Assembly: GCA_016207445.1 (NCBI GenBank)
Contig: JACQPS010000211.1
Coordinates: forward strand, 1-20,330
DNA: 20,330 nt
Source: Gemmatimonadota bacterium
GTDB taxonomy: Bacteria; Gemmatimonadota; Gemmatimonadetes; Longimicrobiales; RSA9
Direction of reading: 5' to 3'
The notes under the pieces were generated by a model. That model had not been told where the DNA came from and ran no database searches. It saw only the letters and a program-made list of their open reading frames with translations. Of the stretch, positions 8,477 through 15,584 are shown piece after piece. Made by a program: the position numbers and the translations under genes. Each line of letters starts with the position of its first letter. Position 1 is the first letter of the stretch.

Positions 8477-10039
8477 TCACCGCGCGAAATCCACCGCCCG
8501 CGTCTCCCGGATCACGATCACCTTGATCTGGCCCGGGAACTGGAGCTCGTCCTCGATGCGCCGCGCGATCTGCTCCGTCAGCGCCGCCGCACGCGCGTCG
8601 TCGATGCGTTCCGGATCGACCATGATCCGAATCTCGCGACCCGCCTGGATCGCGAAGCACCGCTCGACGCCCGGGAAGCTCTGCGCGATCTGCTCCAGCT
8701 TTTCCAGCCGTTTCACGTACGTCTCGAACATCTCGCGGCGCGCGCCGGGGCGCGAGCCGCTGATCGCATCCGCCGCCGTGACCAGAAACGTCTCCGGGTA
8801 GCGGTGCGGCTCCTCGTCGTGGTGCGCCTTGATCGCGTTCAGCACCTGGTCCGGCTCGCCGTGCTTCTTGCACAGCTGCCAGCCCAGCTCGACGTGCGTG
8901 CCCTCGTGCTCGTGCGTGAGACCCTTGCCGATGTCGTGCAGCAAGCCCATGCGCCTGGCCATGGTCACGTTCAACCTCAGCTCGCCCGCCATGTTGCCGG
9001 CCAGGATCGCGACCTCCTTGGCGTGCAGCAGCTGGTTCTGCCCGTAGGAGGTCCGGTACTTGAGCCGGCCGAGCACCTTGACCAGCTCGGGGTGGACGCC
9101 GTGCACGCCCAGCTCGTACAACACCTCCTCGGCCGCGCGGATCATCGCCTCATCCACTTCTTTCCGGCTCCTCTCGACGACGTCCTCGATGCGGCCGGGG
9201 TGGATGCGCCCGTCCGCCACGAGCTTCTCCAGGCTGATGCGGGCCGTCTCGCGACGGATCGGATCGAAGCCGGAGAGGATGACCGCCTCCGGCGTGTCGT
9301 CGATGATGACGTCGACGCCGGTCGCCTGCTCGAAGGCGCGGATGTTGCGGCCCTCCCGTCCGATGATGCGGCCCTTCATCTCGTCGGACGGCAAGCTCAC
9401 GACCGAGACCGTGCTCTCCGCCGTATGGTCCGCCGCGATGCGCTGGATCGCGAGGGCGACGATGTTCTTCGCCTCCCGTTCCGCCTCGCGGCGCGCGTTC
9501 TCCTTGATCTCACGGACCAGGTTGGCCGCGTCCGCGCGCGCCTGCTCCTCGAACTGCTGCATCAGCTTCTGCCTGGCTTCCTCGGCGCTCATACCGGCGA
9601 GCGCCTCGATGCGGCGGCGGGCCTCGAGCGCGAGCCGCTCGTACTCCTGGCCGCGCGTCTCGACGTCGGCGGTCCGCGCCTCGAGCGCCTTCTCCCGCTC
9701 GGCGAGGCCCCGCTCCTTCTGATCCAGAATGTCGTACTTGCGGTCCAGCGCCGTGAGGCGCTCCTCCACCCGCCGCTCGGAGCGCTCGAGCTCCTCACGC
9801 CGCCGCGCCTCCTCCCGCTCCCACTCCTGTTTCGCCTGGTAGGCCGCTTCTTTCCCCGCGAGCTCCGCGGCCTTGCGGACACCCTCCGCATCCTGCCGGG
9901 CAGCCGAGCGGATGCGTTCGGCCTCGTGTTCGGCGCTGGCCTTCGCTCGCTTCAGCCGCAGCCGCTCGCCCCAGCGACCGAACACCAAGCCGAGCACGGC
10001 CGCGGCGAGCGCCGCGCCGAGCAACAGCATCGTATTCAT
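8477..10039 (-). CDS. rny: Ribonuclease Y
   Basis: RNase Y is a membrane-anchored endoribonuclease that starts mRNA decay. From the ATG at 10037-10039 the protein is 520 residues, the usual family length. An N-terminal transmembrane helix (about 3-20) leads into a long Arg/Glu-rich coiled-coil (about 25-190). A KH domain follows with GRIIGREGRNIRAFEQATGVD. The HD hydrolase domain carries LLHDIGKG and the downstream KAHHDEE residues. A GGAGC Shine-Dalgarno lies 6-10 nt upstream. The frame is open for 27 more codons upstream, but they fall in a hairpin-rich intergenic region and would bury the membrane anchor, so I reject them. The 112-nt 5' region before this gene is highly structured. Confidence 0.96.
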   Translation of the reverse strand: MNTMLLLGAALAAAVLGLVFGRWGERLRLKRAKASAEHEAERIRSAARQDAEGVRKAAELAGKEAAYQAKQEWEREEARRREELERSERRVEERLTALDRKYDILDQKERGLAEREKALEARTADVETRGQEYERLALEARRRIEALAGMSAEEARQKLMQQFEEQARADAANLVREIKENARREAEREAKNIVALAIQRIAADHTAESTVSVVSLPSDEMKGRIIGREGRNIRAFEQATGVDVIIDDTPEAVILSGFDPIRRETARISLEKLVADGRIHPGRIEDVVERSRKEVDEAMIRAAEEVLYELGVHGVHPELVKVLGRLKYRTSYGQNQLLHAKEVAILAGNMAGELRLNVTMARRMGLLHDIGKGLTHEHEGTHVELGWQLCKKHGEPDQVLNAIKAHHDEEPHRYPETFLVTAADAISGSRPGARREMFETYVKRLEKLEQIAQSFPGVERCFAIQAGREIRIMVDPERIDDARAAALTEQIARRIEDELQFPGQIKVIVIRETRAVDFAR

Positions 10040-10151
10040 GGATAGCTCCGAAAGGGCGCCCGCAGGCACCCGAGGTAGGCAACCCCTGTCTACAGTGGGA
10101 GTTGTGCGGCCGGGCCGCACGCACTCCCCGCGGGGAGGAAACTAGCGGCTG
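10040..10151 (-). other. Structured intergenic/5'-UTR segment between zapA and rny
   Basis: Read on the minus strand, four hairpins follow one another. They are a 14-bp palindrome CTCCCCGCGGGGAG (10124-10137), an 8-bp inverted repeat around a single base (10104-10120), a CCC-A-CTG/CAG-GGG stem with loop TAGA (about 10083-10099), and a 7-bp stem with loop TGCG (10054-10071). The last one sits just upstream of the rny Shine-Dalgarno. The segment may be an rny leader controlling translation or RNA stability, or a small RNA. In gamma-proteobacteria 6S RNA lies next to zapA, but this gap is shorter than a normal 6S RNA. No U-run follows any stem, so simple termination is unlikely. Confidence 0.45.
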
Positions 10152-10472
10152 TTACGGAAGCGACGCAAGATCTTCCGCGCCCAGGACGGACTCGATGTCA
10201 CCGGCGAGCTTGCCGGCCAGCCTGGCCACCTCGCGCCGGAGCGCCTCGCTCTCGGAGCGGGCCTGGAGCAGCTGGTCGCTGAGGGACAGGGCGGCGAGAA
10301 TGGCCACCTTGTGCGCCTCCACCAGCGAGCCCTGCTTCAGGATCTCCGAAATCGTCCGATCGACGAGAGTGGCGCACTCGCGCGTGTATTCGGGCGTGGC
10401 CTCCGCCCGGATCGTGTATTCGTCGCCCGCGATAGTGACGGTGACGACGGATTTGGGCTGGGTCTCGCTCAC
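10152..10472 (-). CDS. zapA: Cell division protein ZapA-like
   Basis: ZapA binds FtsZ and bundles protofilaments at the Z-ring. The 106-residue protein has the family's N-terminal beta strands (VVTVTIAGDEYTIRAEATPE, about 9-28). A helix with AHKVAILAALSLSDQLL (about 53-69) and a C-terminal coiled-coil follow. The start is a GTG at 10470-10472 with a GGGGGAG Shine-Dalgarno. It overlaps the stop of the upstream coiled-coil gene by 4 nt (GTGA). The pheT-(small coiled-coil)-zapA-rny order supports the call. Sequence identity to E. coli ZapA looks low, as is normal for this family. Confidence 0.88.
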   Translation of the reverse strand: MSETQPKSVVTVTIAGDEYTIRAEATPEYTRECATLVDRTISEILKQGSLVEAHKVAILAALSLSDQLLQARSESEALRREVARLAGKLAGDIESVLGAEDLASLP

Positions 10473-10780
10473 CGCTCCCCCTCGAGAAATTGCAGCCGCG
10501 CCAGAAGGCGCCGCACGCCCCCGCGCGCCTCGTCGAGTCGCTGGCGGACGCGCCGGTTCTCCTCGTTCAGCACCTCGAGCCTTTGACTGAGCGCCAGCGG
10601 ATCGAGGCGGCCGGAGGCGACGTCGCGCAGCGCCGCCTCCAGCTCTCGTACCCGCTTCTCGGCCGCGCGCGCGCGGCGGTCGATGCCGCGATAGGCCTCG
10701 AGCAGGCGCCGGATGGCGAGCTCCAGGCGGTCCAGCTCCGCCGGCGTCGCCACGCGCTCCCTAGGCGCGGAGCTGGACAC
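10469..10780 (-). CDS. Small coiled-coil protein, possible ZapB-like division partner
   Basis: This 103-residue, Arg/Glu/Leu-rich protein is predicted to be almost entirely coiled-coil. Heptad-like stretches cover about residues 15-52 (AELDRLELAIRRLLEAYRGI onward) and 60-100. I recognise no enzymatic motif. Its start GTG at 10778-10780 lies 20 nt inside the 3' end of pheT and is supported by a GGGAGGA Shine-Dalgarno. An in-frame GTG at 10751-10753 is an alternative. It overlaps zapA by 4 nt, so the two are probably co-translated. By position and structure it may act with ZapA at the divisome, as ZapB does in E. coli. That is inference from context only. Confidence 0.75.
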   Translation of the reverse strand: MSSSAPRERVATPAELDRLELAIRRLLEAYRGIDRRARAAEKRVRELEAALRDVASGRLDPLALSQRLEVLNEENRRVRQRLDEARGGVRRLLARLQFLEGER

Positions 10781-13211
10781 CGAATTCCTCCCTGAGCCGA
10801 TCCACGACGCGTGCCACGACGTCGTCGACTTCCCGGTCCGTGAGCGTCCGGTCGGGCGCCCGGAACCTCAACCGGTAGGCGATGCTCCGCTGGCCCTCGG
10901 AAATGCCAGGCCCACGATACAGGTCGAACGGCGCCACGTACTCGAGCTGCCGGCCGGCGGCGGCGCGGATCGCCGCTTCGATCGCCGCGGCCGCTTGATC
11001 GTCACGCACGACCAGCGCGAGGTCCCGTTCCACCGCGGGGAAGGCCGGGAGCGCGCGCAACACTGGCGGCTCCCGCACCGCCATCTCGGGCGACAAGCGC
11101 ACCTCCAGCGCCCAGATGGGATCCGCCCAGGCGGGAGCATCGACCGCCTCCGCCGCGACCCGTCCTCCCCAGCCGACCTGCCCCCGATCGTCTCGAAGTT
11201 GGAACGCGAGCTCGTCCACGACCGCGACGGCGCCACGGGCCCGATCGCCGCTCCCCGGTACGACGGCGGCGGAACCCAGGCCCAGCACGCGCGCGAGCTC
11301 GAGCAGCAGGGCCTTCAGATCCCAGACATCGAAGGCCGCCGTCGCTTCGCTCCAGTGCGGCGGCAGGCGCGCGCCCGTGAAGACCGCGGCGAGGTGCGTC
11401 GCCTCGCGGGGCGGCTGGCCCGCGGGCGACGGTTGGAATACCGTGCCGATCTCGAACAGCCGCACGTGCCGTGCGCCCCGCGTGAAGTTGTGCTCGAGCC
11501 GGTGCAGGAGTCCCTTCGCGATCGAGGCGCGCAGCCACGCCTCCGCCTGAGACAGAGCGTTCAGCAGTGCGACGTCGCCCTCCCCCTCCGACGCGAAGGA
11601 GGCGCTGCGCGCCTCCAGGAATCCTCGCGCGACGAGCAGGGTGCGCAGGCGATCCTCGAGCTGCGCCATCGGATCATCCGGCACCACGCTCGGACGAAAG
11701 GCGCGCAGCTCGTCCGCGAACTGGTCGTACCCGTGCCGCCGCGCCACCTCCTCGATGAGATCGATCTCACGCGTGACGTCGTACCAGCGATGGCCGGGGA
11801 CCCGGAAGTGCACGGCGTCCCCCACGCGACCCACGGCCCGGAACCCCAGCGGCTCCAGGTAGCGCGTGACGCCGCCCTCGTCGAAGTCTGCCCCCAGGAC
11901 CTGCGAGACGCGCGCGGGGCGGAGCCCGACCACGGGCGCCGCCCGCGGCTGCGGGTGCAGGTCCACGGCCACGGACTCCACTCGACCGCCCGCGACCGCG
12001 ACGATGAGCGCGAGCGCACGCCGGGTCGCCCGCTCCATGCCCTCGGGATCGACGCCCCGCTCGAAGCGGTAGCTGGCATCCGTCGAGAGCCCCAGTGCGC
12101 GTGCGGACCGCCGGATCGTCTTGGGCTCGAACAGCGCGCACTCCAGGAAGACGTTGCGCGTGGCACTCGTGACCTCGCTCTCCGCGCCGCCCATCACGCC
12201 TGCCACCGCGCAGGCGCGCTCCGCATCCGCGATCACCAGCAGCTCCTCGTGCAGCACGCGCTCCTCTCCATCCAGCGTGCGCATGCGCTCGTCCGCGCGC
12301 GCCCGCCGGATCACGACCGCGGGTCCGCGCAGCCGGTCCAGGTCGAAGGCGTGCAGCGGCTGGCCCAGCTCGAACAGCACGTAGTTGGTCGCATCGACCA
12401 CGTTGTTGATGGGCCGCAGCCCCACGGCGCGCAAGCGCGCGGCCAGCCATTCCGGTGGCGGACCGACCGAGACGTCGCGGATCACCGCGCCCAGGTAGCG
12501 CGGGCAGCCGCGCGCGTCGTCCAGCACCACGCGTACACCGCCCGTGCTCTCTTCGCGGGCAGCCACGACGAAGCGGATCTGCTCGTCGAGCGCGGCGAGT
12601 GGGGCCCCCGCACTGCCATCCTCGAGCGACGGGAAGCCGGCGAGACGCAGGCCCGCTTCCCCGCCCGGCGCGAGCTCGCGGGCCACGCCGTAGTGCGAGA
12701 GCAGGTCCGGCCGATTCGGCGTCACGTCCAGGAGGAGCCGGACGTCGTTGAGCTCGAGCGCCTCCGCGAACGGCTCGCCCGGCGTGAAACGGCCGTGCAG
12801 CTCCAGGATGCCGGTGTGGTCGCGGCCCAGGCCCAGCTCGCGCTCGCTGCACAGCATGCCGTGGCTCACGACGCCGCGGATCTTCGCCGCCCGGATCTCG
12901 AGGCCCCCCGGCAGCGTCGCGCCGACCGGCGCGAACGGATAGTACGCCCCCGCCCGTACGTTGGGCGCGCCGCACACGACTTGCAGCCGGGTGGCTTGCC
13001 CCGCGTCCACCTCGCAGAGCGTGAGTCGATCGGCGTTCGGATGGCGTTGGACCCGCTCCACCCGGGCGATGACGACGCCCGCGAGCTGGTCGCCGAGCGC
13101 GACCAGCGCATCGACCGGCGCACCGACCATGGCGAGCCGTTCCGCGACCCGCGCGGGTGCATCCTCCAGCTCCGGCGCGAGCGCGCGCAGCCAGCGGTAG
13201 CTGACGTTCAT
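10761..13211 (-). CDS. pheT: Phenylalanyl-tRNA synthetase beta subunit
   Basis: PheT is the large subunit of the alpha2-beta2 PheRS and handles tRNA binding and editing. From the ATG at 13209-13211 it is 816 residues, a normal size. It begins MNVSYRWLRALAPEL. A tRNA-binding EMAP/OB domain follows (about 40-150, with RGVVSHGMLCSERELGLG). Then come the B3/B4 editing region, the B5 domain and the catalytic-like core. The C-terminal ferredoxin-fold anticodon-binding domain covers about the last 95 residues (FPAVERDLALVV onward). The frame is open 47 codons further 5' but that stretch lies inside pheS. Only 1 nt separates it from the pheS stop. It uses a TAG stop, unlike most of its TGA-ending neighbours. 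Confidence 0.97.
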   Translation of the reverse strand: MNVSYRWLRALAPELEDAPARVAERLAMVGAPVDALVALGDQLAGVVIARVERVQRHPNADRLTLCEVDAGQATRLQVVCGAPNVRAGAYYPFAPVGATLPGGLEIRAAKIRGVVSHGMLCSERELGLGRDHTGILELHGRFTPGEPFAEALELNDVRLLLDVTPNRPDLLSHYGVARELAPGGEAGLRLAGFPSLEDGSAGAPLAALDEQIRFVVAAREESTGGVRVVLDDARGCPRYLGAVIRDVSVGPPPEWLAARLRAVGLRPINNVVDATNYVLFELGQPLHAFDLDRLRGPAVVIRRARADERMRTLDGEERVLHEELLVIADAERACAVAGVMGGAESEVTSATRNVFLECALFEPKTIRRSARALGLSTDASYRFERGVDPEGMERATRRALALIVAVAGGRVESVAVDLHPQPRAAPVVGLRPARVSQVLGADFDEGGVTRYLEPLGFRAVGRVGDAVHFRVPGHRWYDVTREIDLIEEVARRHGYDQFADELRAFRPSVVPDDPMAQLEDRLRTLLVARGFLEARSASFASEGEGDVALLNALSQAEAWLRASIAKGLLHRLEHNFTRGARHVRLFEIGTVFQPSPAGQPPREATHLAAVFTGARLPPHWSEATAAFDVWDLKALLLELARVLGLGSAAVVPGSGDRARGAVAVVDELAFQLRDDRGQVGWGGRVAAEAVDAPAWADPIWALEVRLSPEMAVREPPVLRALPAFPAVERDLALVVRDDQAAAAIEAAIRAAAGRQLEYVAPFDLYRGPGISEGQRSIAYRLRFRAPDRTLTDREVDDVVARVVDRLREEFGVQLRA

Positions 13212-13212
13212 C

Positions 13213-14244
13213 TCACGCGAACTGCTCGAGGAAGCGCACGTCCGCCTCGTAGAGCATGCGGATGTCCGCGATCCCGTAGCGCACCATCGCGACCCGGGCC
13301 GGGCCCATCCCGAACGCGAAGCCGGTGTAGCGCTCGGCGTCGTACCCCACATTCTCGAAGACGGCCGGGTGCACCATGCCCGCGCCCATGATCTCGAGCC
13401 ACCCCGTGCCCTTGCACGTGCTGCAGCCCGAGCCGCCGCAGAGGATGCAGCTCACGTCGACCTCGGCACTGGGCTCCGTGAACGGGAAGAACGACGGCCG
13501 GAACCGCACGGTCGCGCGGCGCCCGAAGAGCCGGCGCGCGAACTCGGCCAGCGTCGCCTTCAAGTCCACGAAGCTCACGCCCTGGTCCACGGCCAACCCC
13601 TCGATCTGCTCGAAAGCCGGCGCGTGCGAGGCATCGAACGGGTCGCGCCGGTACACCAGCCCCGGCACGACCACGCGGATCGGAGGCTGGAACGCCTGCA
13701 TGGTCCGGATCTGAACCGGCGAGGTGTGGCTGCGCAGCAGGATGCCGTCGGACACGTAGAACGTGTCGTGCAGGTCCGCCGCCGGATGGTCCAGCGGAGT
13801 ATTCAGCGAGATGAAGTTGTACCAGTCGGTCTCCGCCTCGGGGCCTCGCACGCGCGTGAAGCCGAGCGACTGAAAGACCCGGCAAATCTCGTCGATGACC
13901 AGCGTGACCGGGTGGCGTGCACCGGCCCACTGGTCCCGACCCGGCAGGGTGAGATCGACGCCGGGCACGCGCGCCGCACCGGCGCCGAGCTCCGCCGCGC
14001 GCGCCCCGAGCAGCTCGGTCAGCGCGCTCTTCACCCGGTTGGCCGCCGCGCCCAGCGCGGGCCGCTCCTCCACCGCGATCTCGCCCAGCCGACGCAGCAC
14101 AGCGGTGAGCCGCCCCTCCTTTCGTCCGAGCAGCCGGATGCGGATGCCCTCGAGCGCGTCCGTCGTGGTGGCGTCGGCGATGGCGGCGCGCGCCTCCCGC
14201 TCCAGCGCCTCCAGGTCGCGGAGCAGCTCACTCGCTTGCTTCAT
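13213..14244 (-). CDS. pheS: Phenylalanyl-tRNA synthetase alpha subunit
   Basis: PheS is the catalytic subunit that activates Phe and charges tRNA-Phe. The 343-residue protein has an N-terminal coiled-coil tRNA-binding arm (about 1-90) and a class II aminoacyl-tRNA synthetase core. The core shows HTSPVQIRTM, VYRRDPFDASHAPAFEQIEG and motif 3 (GFAFGMGPARVAMVRYGI). Four cysteines at 266, 269, 274 and 277 (CxxC-x4-CxxC) form a probable zinc-binding insert, seen in a subset of bacterial PheS but absent from E. coli. The ATG at 14242-14244 overlaps the stop of the upstream RCK gene by 4 nt (ATGA). Confidence 0.97.
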   Translation of the reverse strand: MKQASELLRDLEALEREARAAIADATTTDALEGIRIRLLGRKEGRLTAVLRRLGEIAVEERPALGAAANRVKSALTELLGARAAELGAGAARVPGVDLTLPGRDQWAGARHPVTLVIDEICRVFQSLGFTRVRGPEAETDWYNFISLNTPLDHPAADLHDTFYVSDGILLRSHTSPVQIRTMQAFQPPIRVVVPGLVYRRDPFDASHAPAFEQIEGLAVDQGVSFVDLKATLAEFARRLFGRRATVRFRPSFFPFTEPSAEVDVSCILCGGSGCSTCKGTGWLEIMGAGMVHPAVFENVGYDAERYTGFAFGMGPARVAMVRYGIADIRMLYEADVRFLEQFA

Positions 14245-14921
14245 TCTTCTGCTCGCTGGAAGCGGGACAGATCCTCGTTGCGCCCGGCGACCAGCACCAC
14301 GTCCCCAGGTTCGACCAAGGTGTCGGTTGCGGGCGAGACGACGACCTCGCCGGACACGCCCGCGTCACCGCGGCGGCGCAGCGCCACCACGGTGATCCCG
14401 AAGCGACGCCGCACGTCCGCCGCGCCGAGGGAGCGGCCCACCAGCACCCGCGGCGCCGCCATCTCCAGCAGTGAGGCGTCGCGCGAAAGATCGATGTGCG
14501 AAATGATGGAGGAATCGGCCGCGATCTGCCGGGCGACGCGCTCGCCCATGTCGCGCTCCGGGAACAGGATCTCCTCGGCGCCCAGACGGCTCAGGATCCG
14601 GCCCTGCTGCAGCGAATTGATCTTCGCGATGATCCGGCGCACCCCCAGCTCGCGCAGCACCAGGGTGCACAGAATCGAGGCCGTCAGATCGCCGATGGTA
14701 TTGAAGACGATGTCGTAGCGGGCGATGTGCAGCGACTCCAGGGCGGCGCGTTCGGTGGCATCCGCCTGCACCGCCTCGGCCACCTCCGCGCCGACGGCCT
14801 CGACCAGTGCCAGGCTCTGATCGACCGCCAGCACGTGGTGCCCCATCGCCGCCAGCGTGCGGGCGATGGCGGAGCCGAACAGGCCGAGGCCGATGACCGC
14901 GTACGTCGCGTGCGCCGTCAC
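14241..14921 (-). CDS. TrkA/KtrA-family RCK potassium-channel regulatory protein
   Basis: This 226-residue cytoplasmic protein has the RCK layout. An N-terminal Rossmann domain carries GLGLFG (residues 11-16) and an acidic residue at the end of the second strand (AVDQ). A C-terminal TrkA_C domain (about 140-220, ending PGDVVLVAGRNEDLSRF) follows. Such proteins bind NAD(H) or ATP/ADP and gate Trk/Ktr K+ transporters. The single-RCK size resembles KtrA/KtrC rather than the double-RCK TrkA of E. coli. No membrane K+ transporter gene is adjacent; it is wedged between rplT and pheS. The GTG start at 14919-14921 is chosen because the first beta strand begins at residue 7. I see no good Shine-Dalgarno. 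The ATGA overlap with pheS implies co-expression. Confidence 0.88.
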   Translation of the reverse strand: MTAHATYAVIGLGLFGSAIARTLAAMGHHVLAVDQSLALVEAVGAEVAEAVQADATERAALESLHIARYDIVFNTIGDLTASILCTLVLRELGVRRIIAKINSLQQGRILSRLGAEEILFPERDMGERVARQIAADSSIISHIDLSRDASLLEMAAPRVLVGRSLGAADVRRRFGITVVALRRRGDAGVSGEVVVSPATDTLVEPGDVVLVAGRNEDLSRFQRAEE

Positions 14922-14930
14922 GGATCGGTC

Positions 14931-14953
14931 GGAGCCGCGGCCGGCGCGGCTCC
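14931..14953 (-). other. Hairpin between rplT and the RCK gene
   Basis: A 9-bp perfect stem (arms 14931-14939 and 14945-14953, GGAGCCGCG/CGCGGCTCC, 5-nt loop) fills most of the 40-nt gap after rplT. No U-run follows on the minus strand, so it looks more like a weak attenuator or an mRNA 3'-end stabiliser of the infC-rpmI-rplT message than a full terminator. Confidence 0.5.
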
Positions 14954-14961
14954 GCCTCGCT

Positions 14962-15324
14962 TCAGCCGAGCTGCGCCTTGGCGCGGCGAACCAGCTCGCC
15001 GAAGGCCTGCGGATCGCGCACGGCCAGATCCGCGAGCACCTTCCGGTTCACCTCGACACCGGCCTGCTTCAGGCCATTCATGAACCGGGAGTAGTTGAGC
15101 TCGCGGTCCTGCTCCCGGACGGCCGCGTTGATGCGCGTGATCCACAGCCGACGGAACTGCCGCTTGCGCTGCTTGCGATCGCGGTACGAGTACTGCCAGC
15201 CCCGCTCGACCGCATTCTTGGCGATCCGCCACAGCTTGGAGCGGGCGCCCCAGTAGCCTTTGGCCGCCTTCAGGTACCGCTTCTTCTTGCGGTGCCGGGC
15301 GACCGCGTTGGTTGCACGGGCCAT
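14962..15324 (-). CDS. rplT: 50S ribosomal protein L20 (bL20)
   Basis: bL20 is a primary 23S rRNA-binding protein needed for early 50S assembly. In E. coli and B. subtilis it also represses its own operon. The 120-residue, very basic protein starts MARATNAVARHRKKKRYLK, and the rest (AKGYWGARSKLWRIAKNAVE, RRLWITRINAAVRE) matches the family throughout. The ATG at 15322-15324 is 3 nt after the rpmI stop. Its Shine-Dalgarno GAGGTGA contains that stop codon, so re-initiation after rpmI is likely. Confidence 0.98.
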   Translation of the reverse strand: MARATNAVARHRKKKRYLKAAKGYWGARSKLWRIAKNAVERGWQYSYRDRKQRKRQFRRLWITRINAAVREQDRELNYSRFMNGLKQAGVEVNRKVLADLAVRDPQAFGELVRRAKAQLG

Positions 15325-15327
15325 TGC

Positions 15328-15522
15328 TCACCTCGCCAGAAGCCGCTTCACCCGCCGCAGGTCGCCCCTCGCCACCAGGTCCGACTTGCCGAGCTGACGC
15401 TTCCGCTTGGGCGCCTTCTTGGTCAGGATGTGGCTCTTGTTGGCATGGCGCCGCTTCAACTTCCCGCGGCCGGTCAGCTTAAAGCGCTTCGCCGCGCTCT
15501 TGTTGGTCTTCATCTTGGGCAT
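15328..15522 (-). CDS. rpmI: 50S ribosomal protein L35 (bL35)
   Basis: bL35 is a small, Lys/Arg-rich 50S protein. The 64-residue sequence starts MPKMKTNKSAAKRFKLTGRG and ends in basic residues; the core pattern KSHILTKKAPKRKRQL is diagnostic. The ATG at 15520-15522 is preceded by GGAG at an 8-nt spacing, and that GGAG lies inside a strong hairpin (see the separate entry). The order infC-rpmI-rplT is the canonical bacterial operon. Confidence 0.97.
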   Translation of the reverse strand: MPKMKTNKSAAKRFKLTGRGKLKRRHANKSHILTKKAPKRKRQLGKSDLVARGDLRRVKRLLAR

Positions 15523-15530
15523 GGCTTCGT

Positions 15531-15561
15531 CTCCACGAAACGGCGCAGCCGTTTCGTGGAG
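15531..15561 (-). promoter_or_regulatory. Hairpin that sequesters the rpmI Shine-Dalgarno
   Basis: A perfect 14-bp stem (arms 15531-15544 and 15548-15561, loop of three bases) lies in the infC-rpmI gap. On the mRNA strand its 3' arm ends in GTGGAG, followed by ACGAAGCC and the rpmI ATG. The only good Shine-Dalgarno (GGAG, 15531-15534) is therefore base-paired. No U-run follows, so it is not an intrinsic terminator. The likely role is translational control of rpmI, and through coupling of rplT. E. coli L20 represses rpmI-rplT translation by a leader structure, so a similar logic is plausible, but L20 binding to this stem is inference. Confidence 0.65.
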
Positions 15562-15584
15562 CCTCGTTCCGGTCGCTCCGCAGG

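Noticed and set aside
8336..10045. Open frame of about 569 codons opposite rny
   Set aside because: It is the antisense image of the RNase Y coiled-coil and catalytic domains; the repetitive Leu/Arg composition is explained by the codon pattern of the coiled-coil.
10040..10120. N-terminal extension of RNase Y by 27 residues
   Set aside because: It would place a non-hydrophobic stretch before the membrane anchor, crosses three hairpins, and the ATG at 10037-10039 has a proper Shine-Dalgarno.
10040..10151. Calling the zapA-rny gap a 6S RNA gene
   Set aside because: At 112 nt it is shorter than the usual 160-200 nt, it folds more readily into separate hairpins than a single rod with a central bubble, and the sequence similarity is only a short loose match. 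It is kept as a finding, not a gene call.
13212..13352. N-terminal extension of PheT by 47 residues
   Set aside because: It lies within pheS and is Ser/Arg-rich shadow sequence; MNVSYRWL is the family N-terminus.
10713..13391. Long open frame of about 890 codons on the + strand opposite pheT
   Set aside because: It is the antisense shadow of pheT in GC-rich DNA, with Arg/Gln/His-rich low-complexity translation and no family motif.
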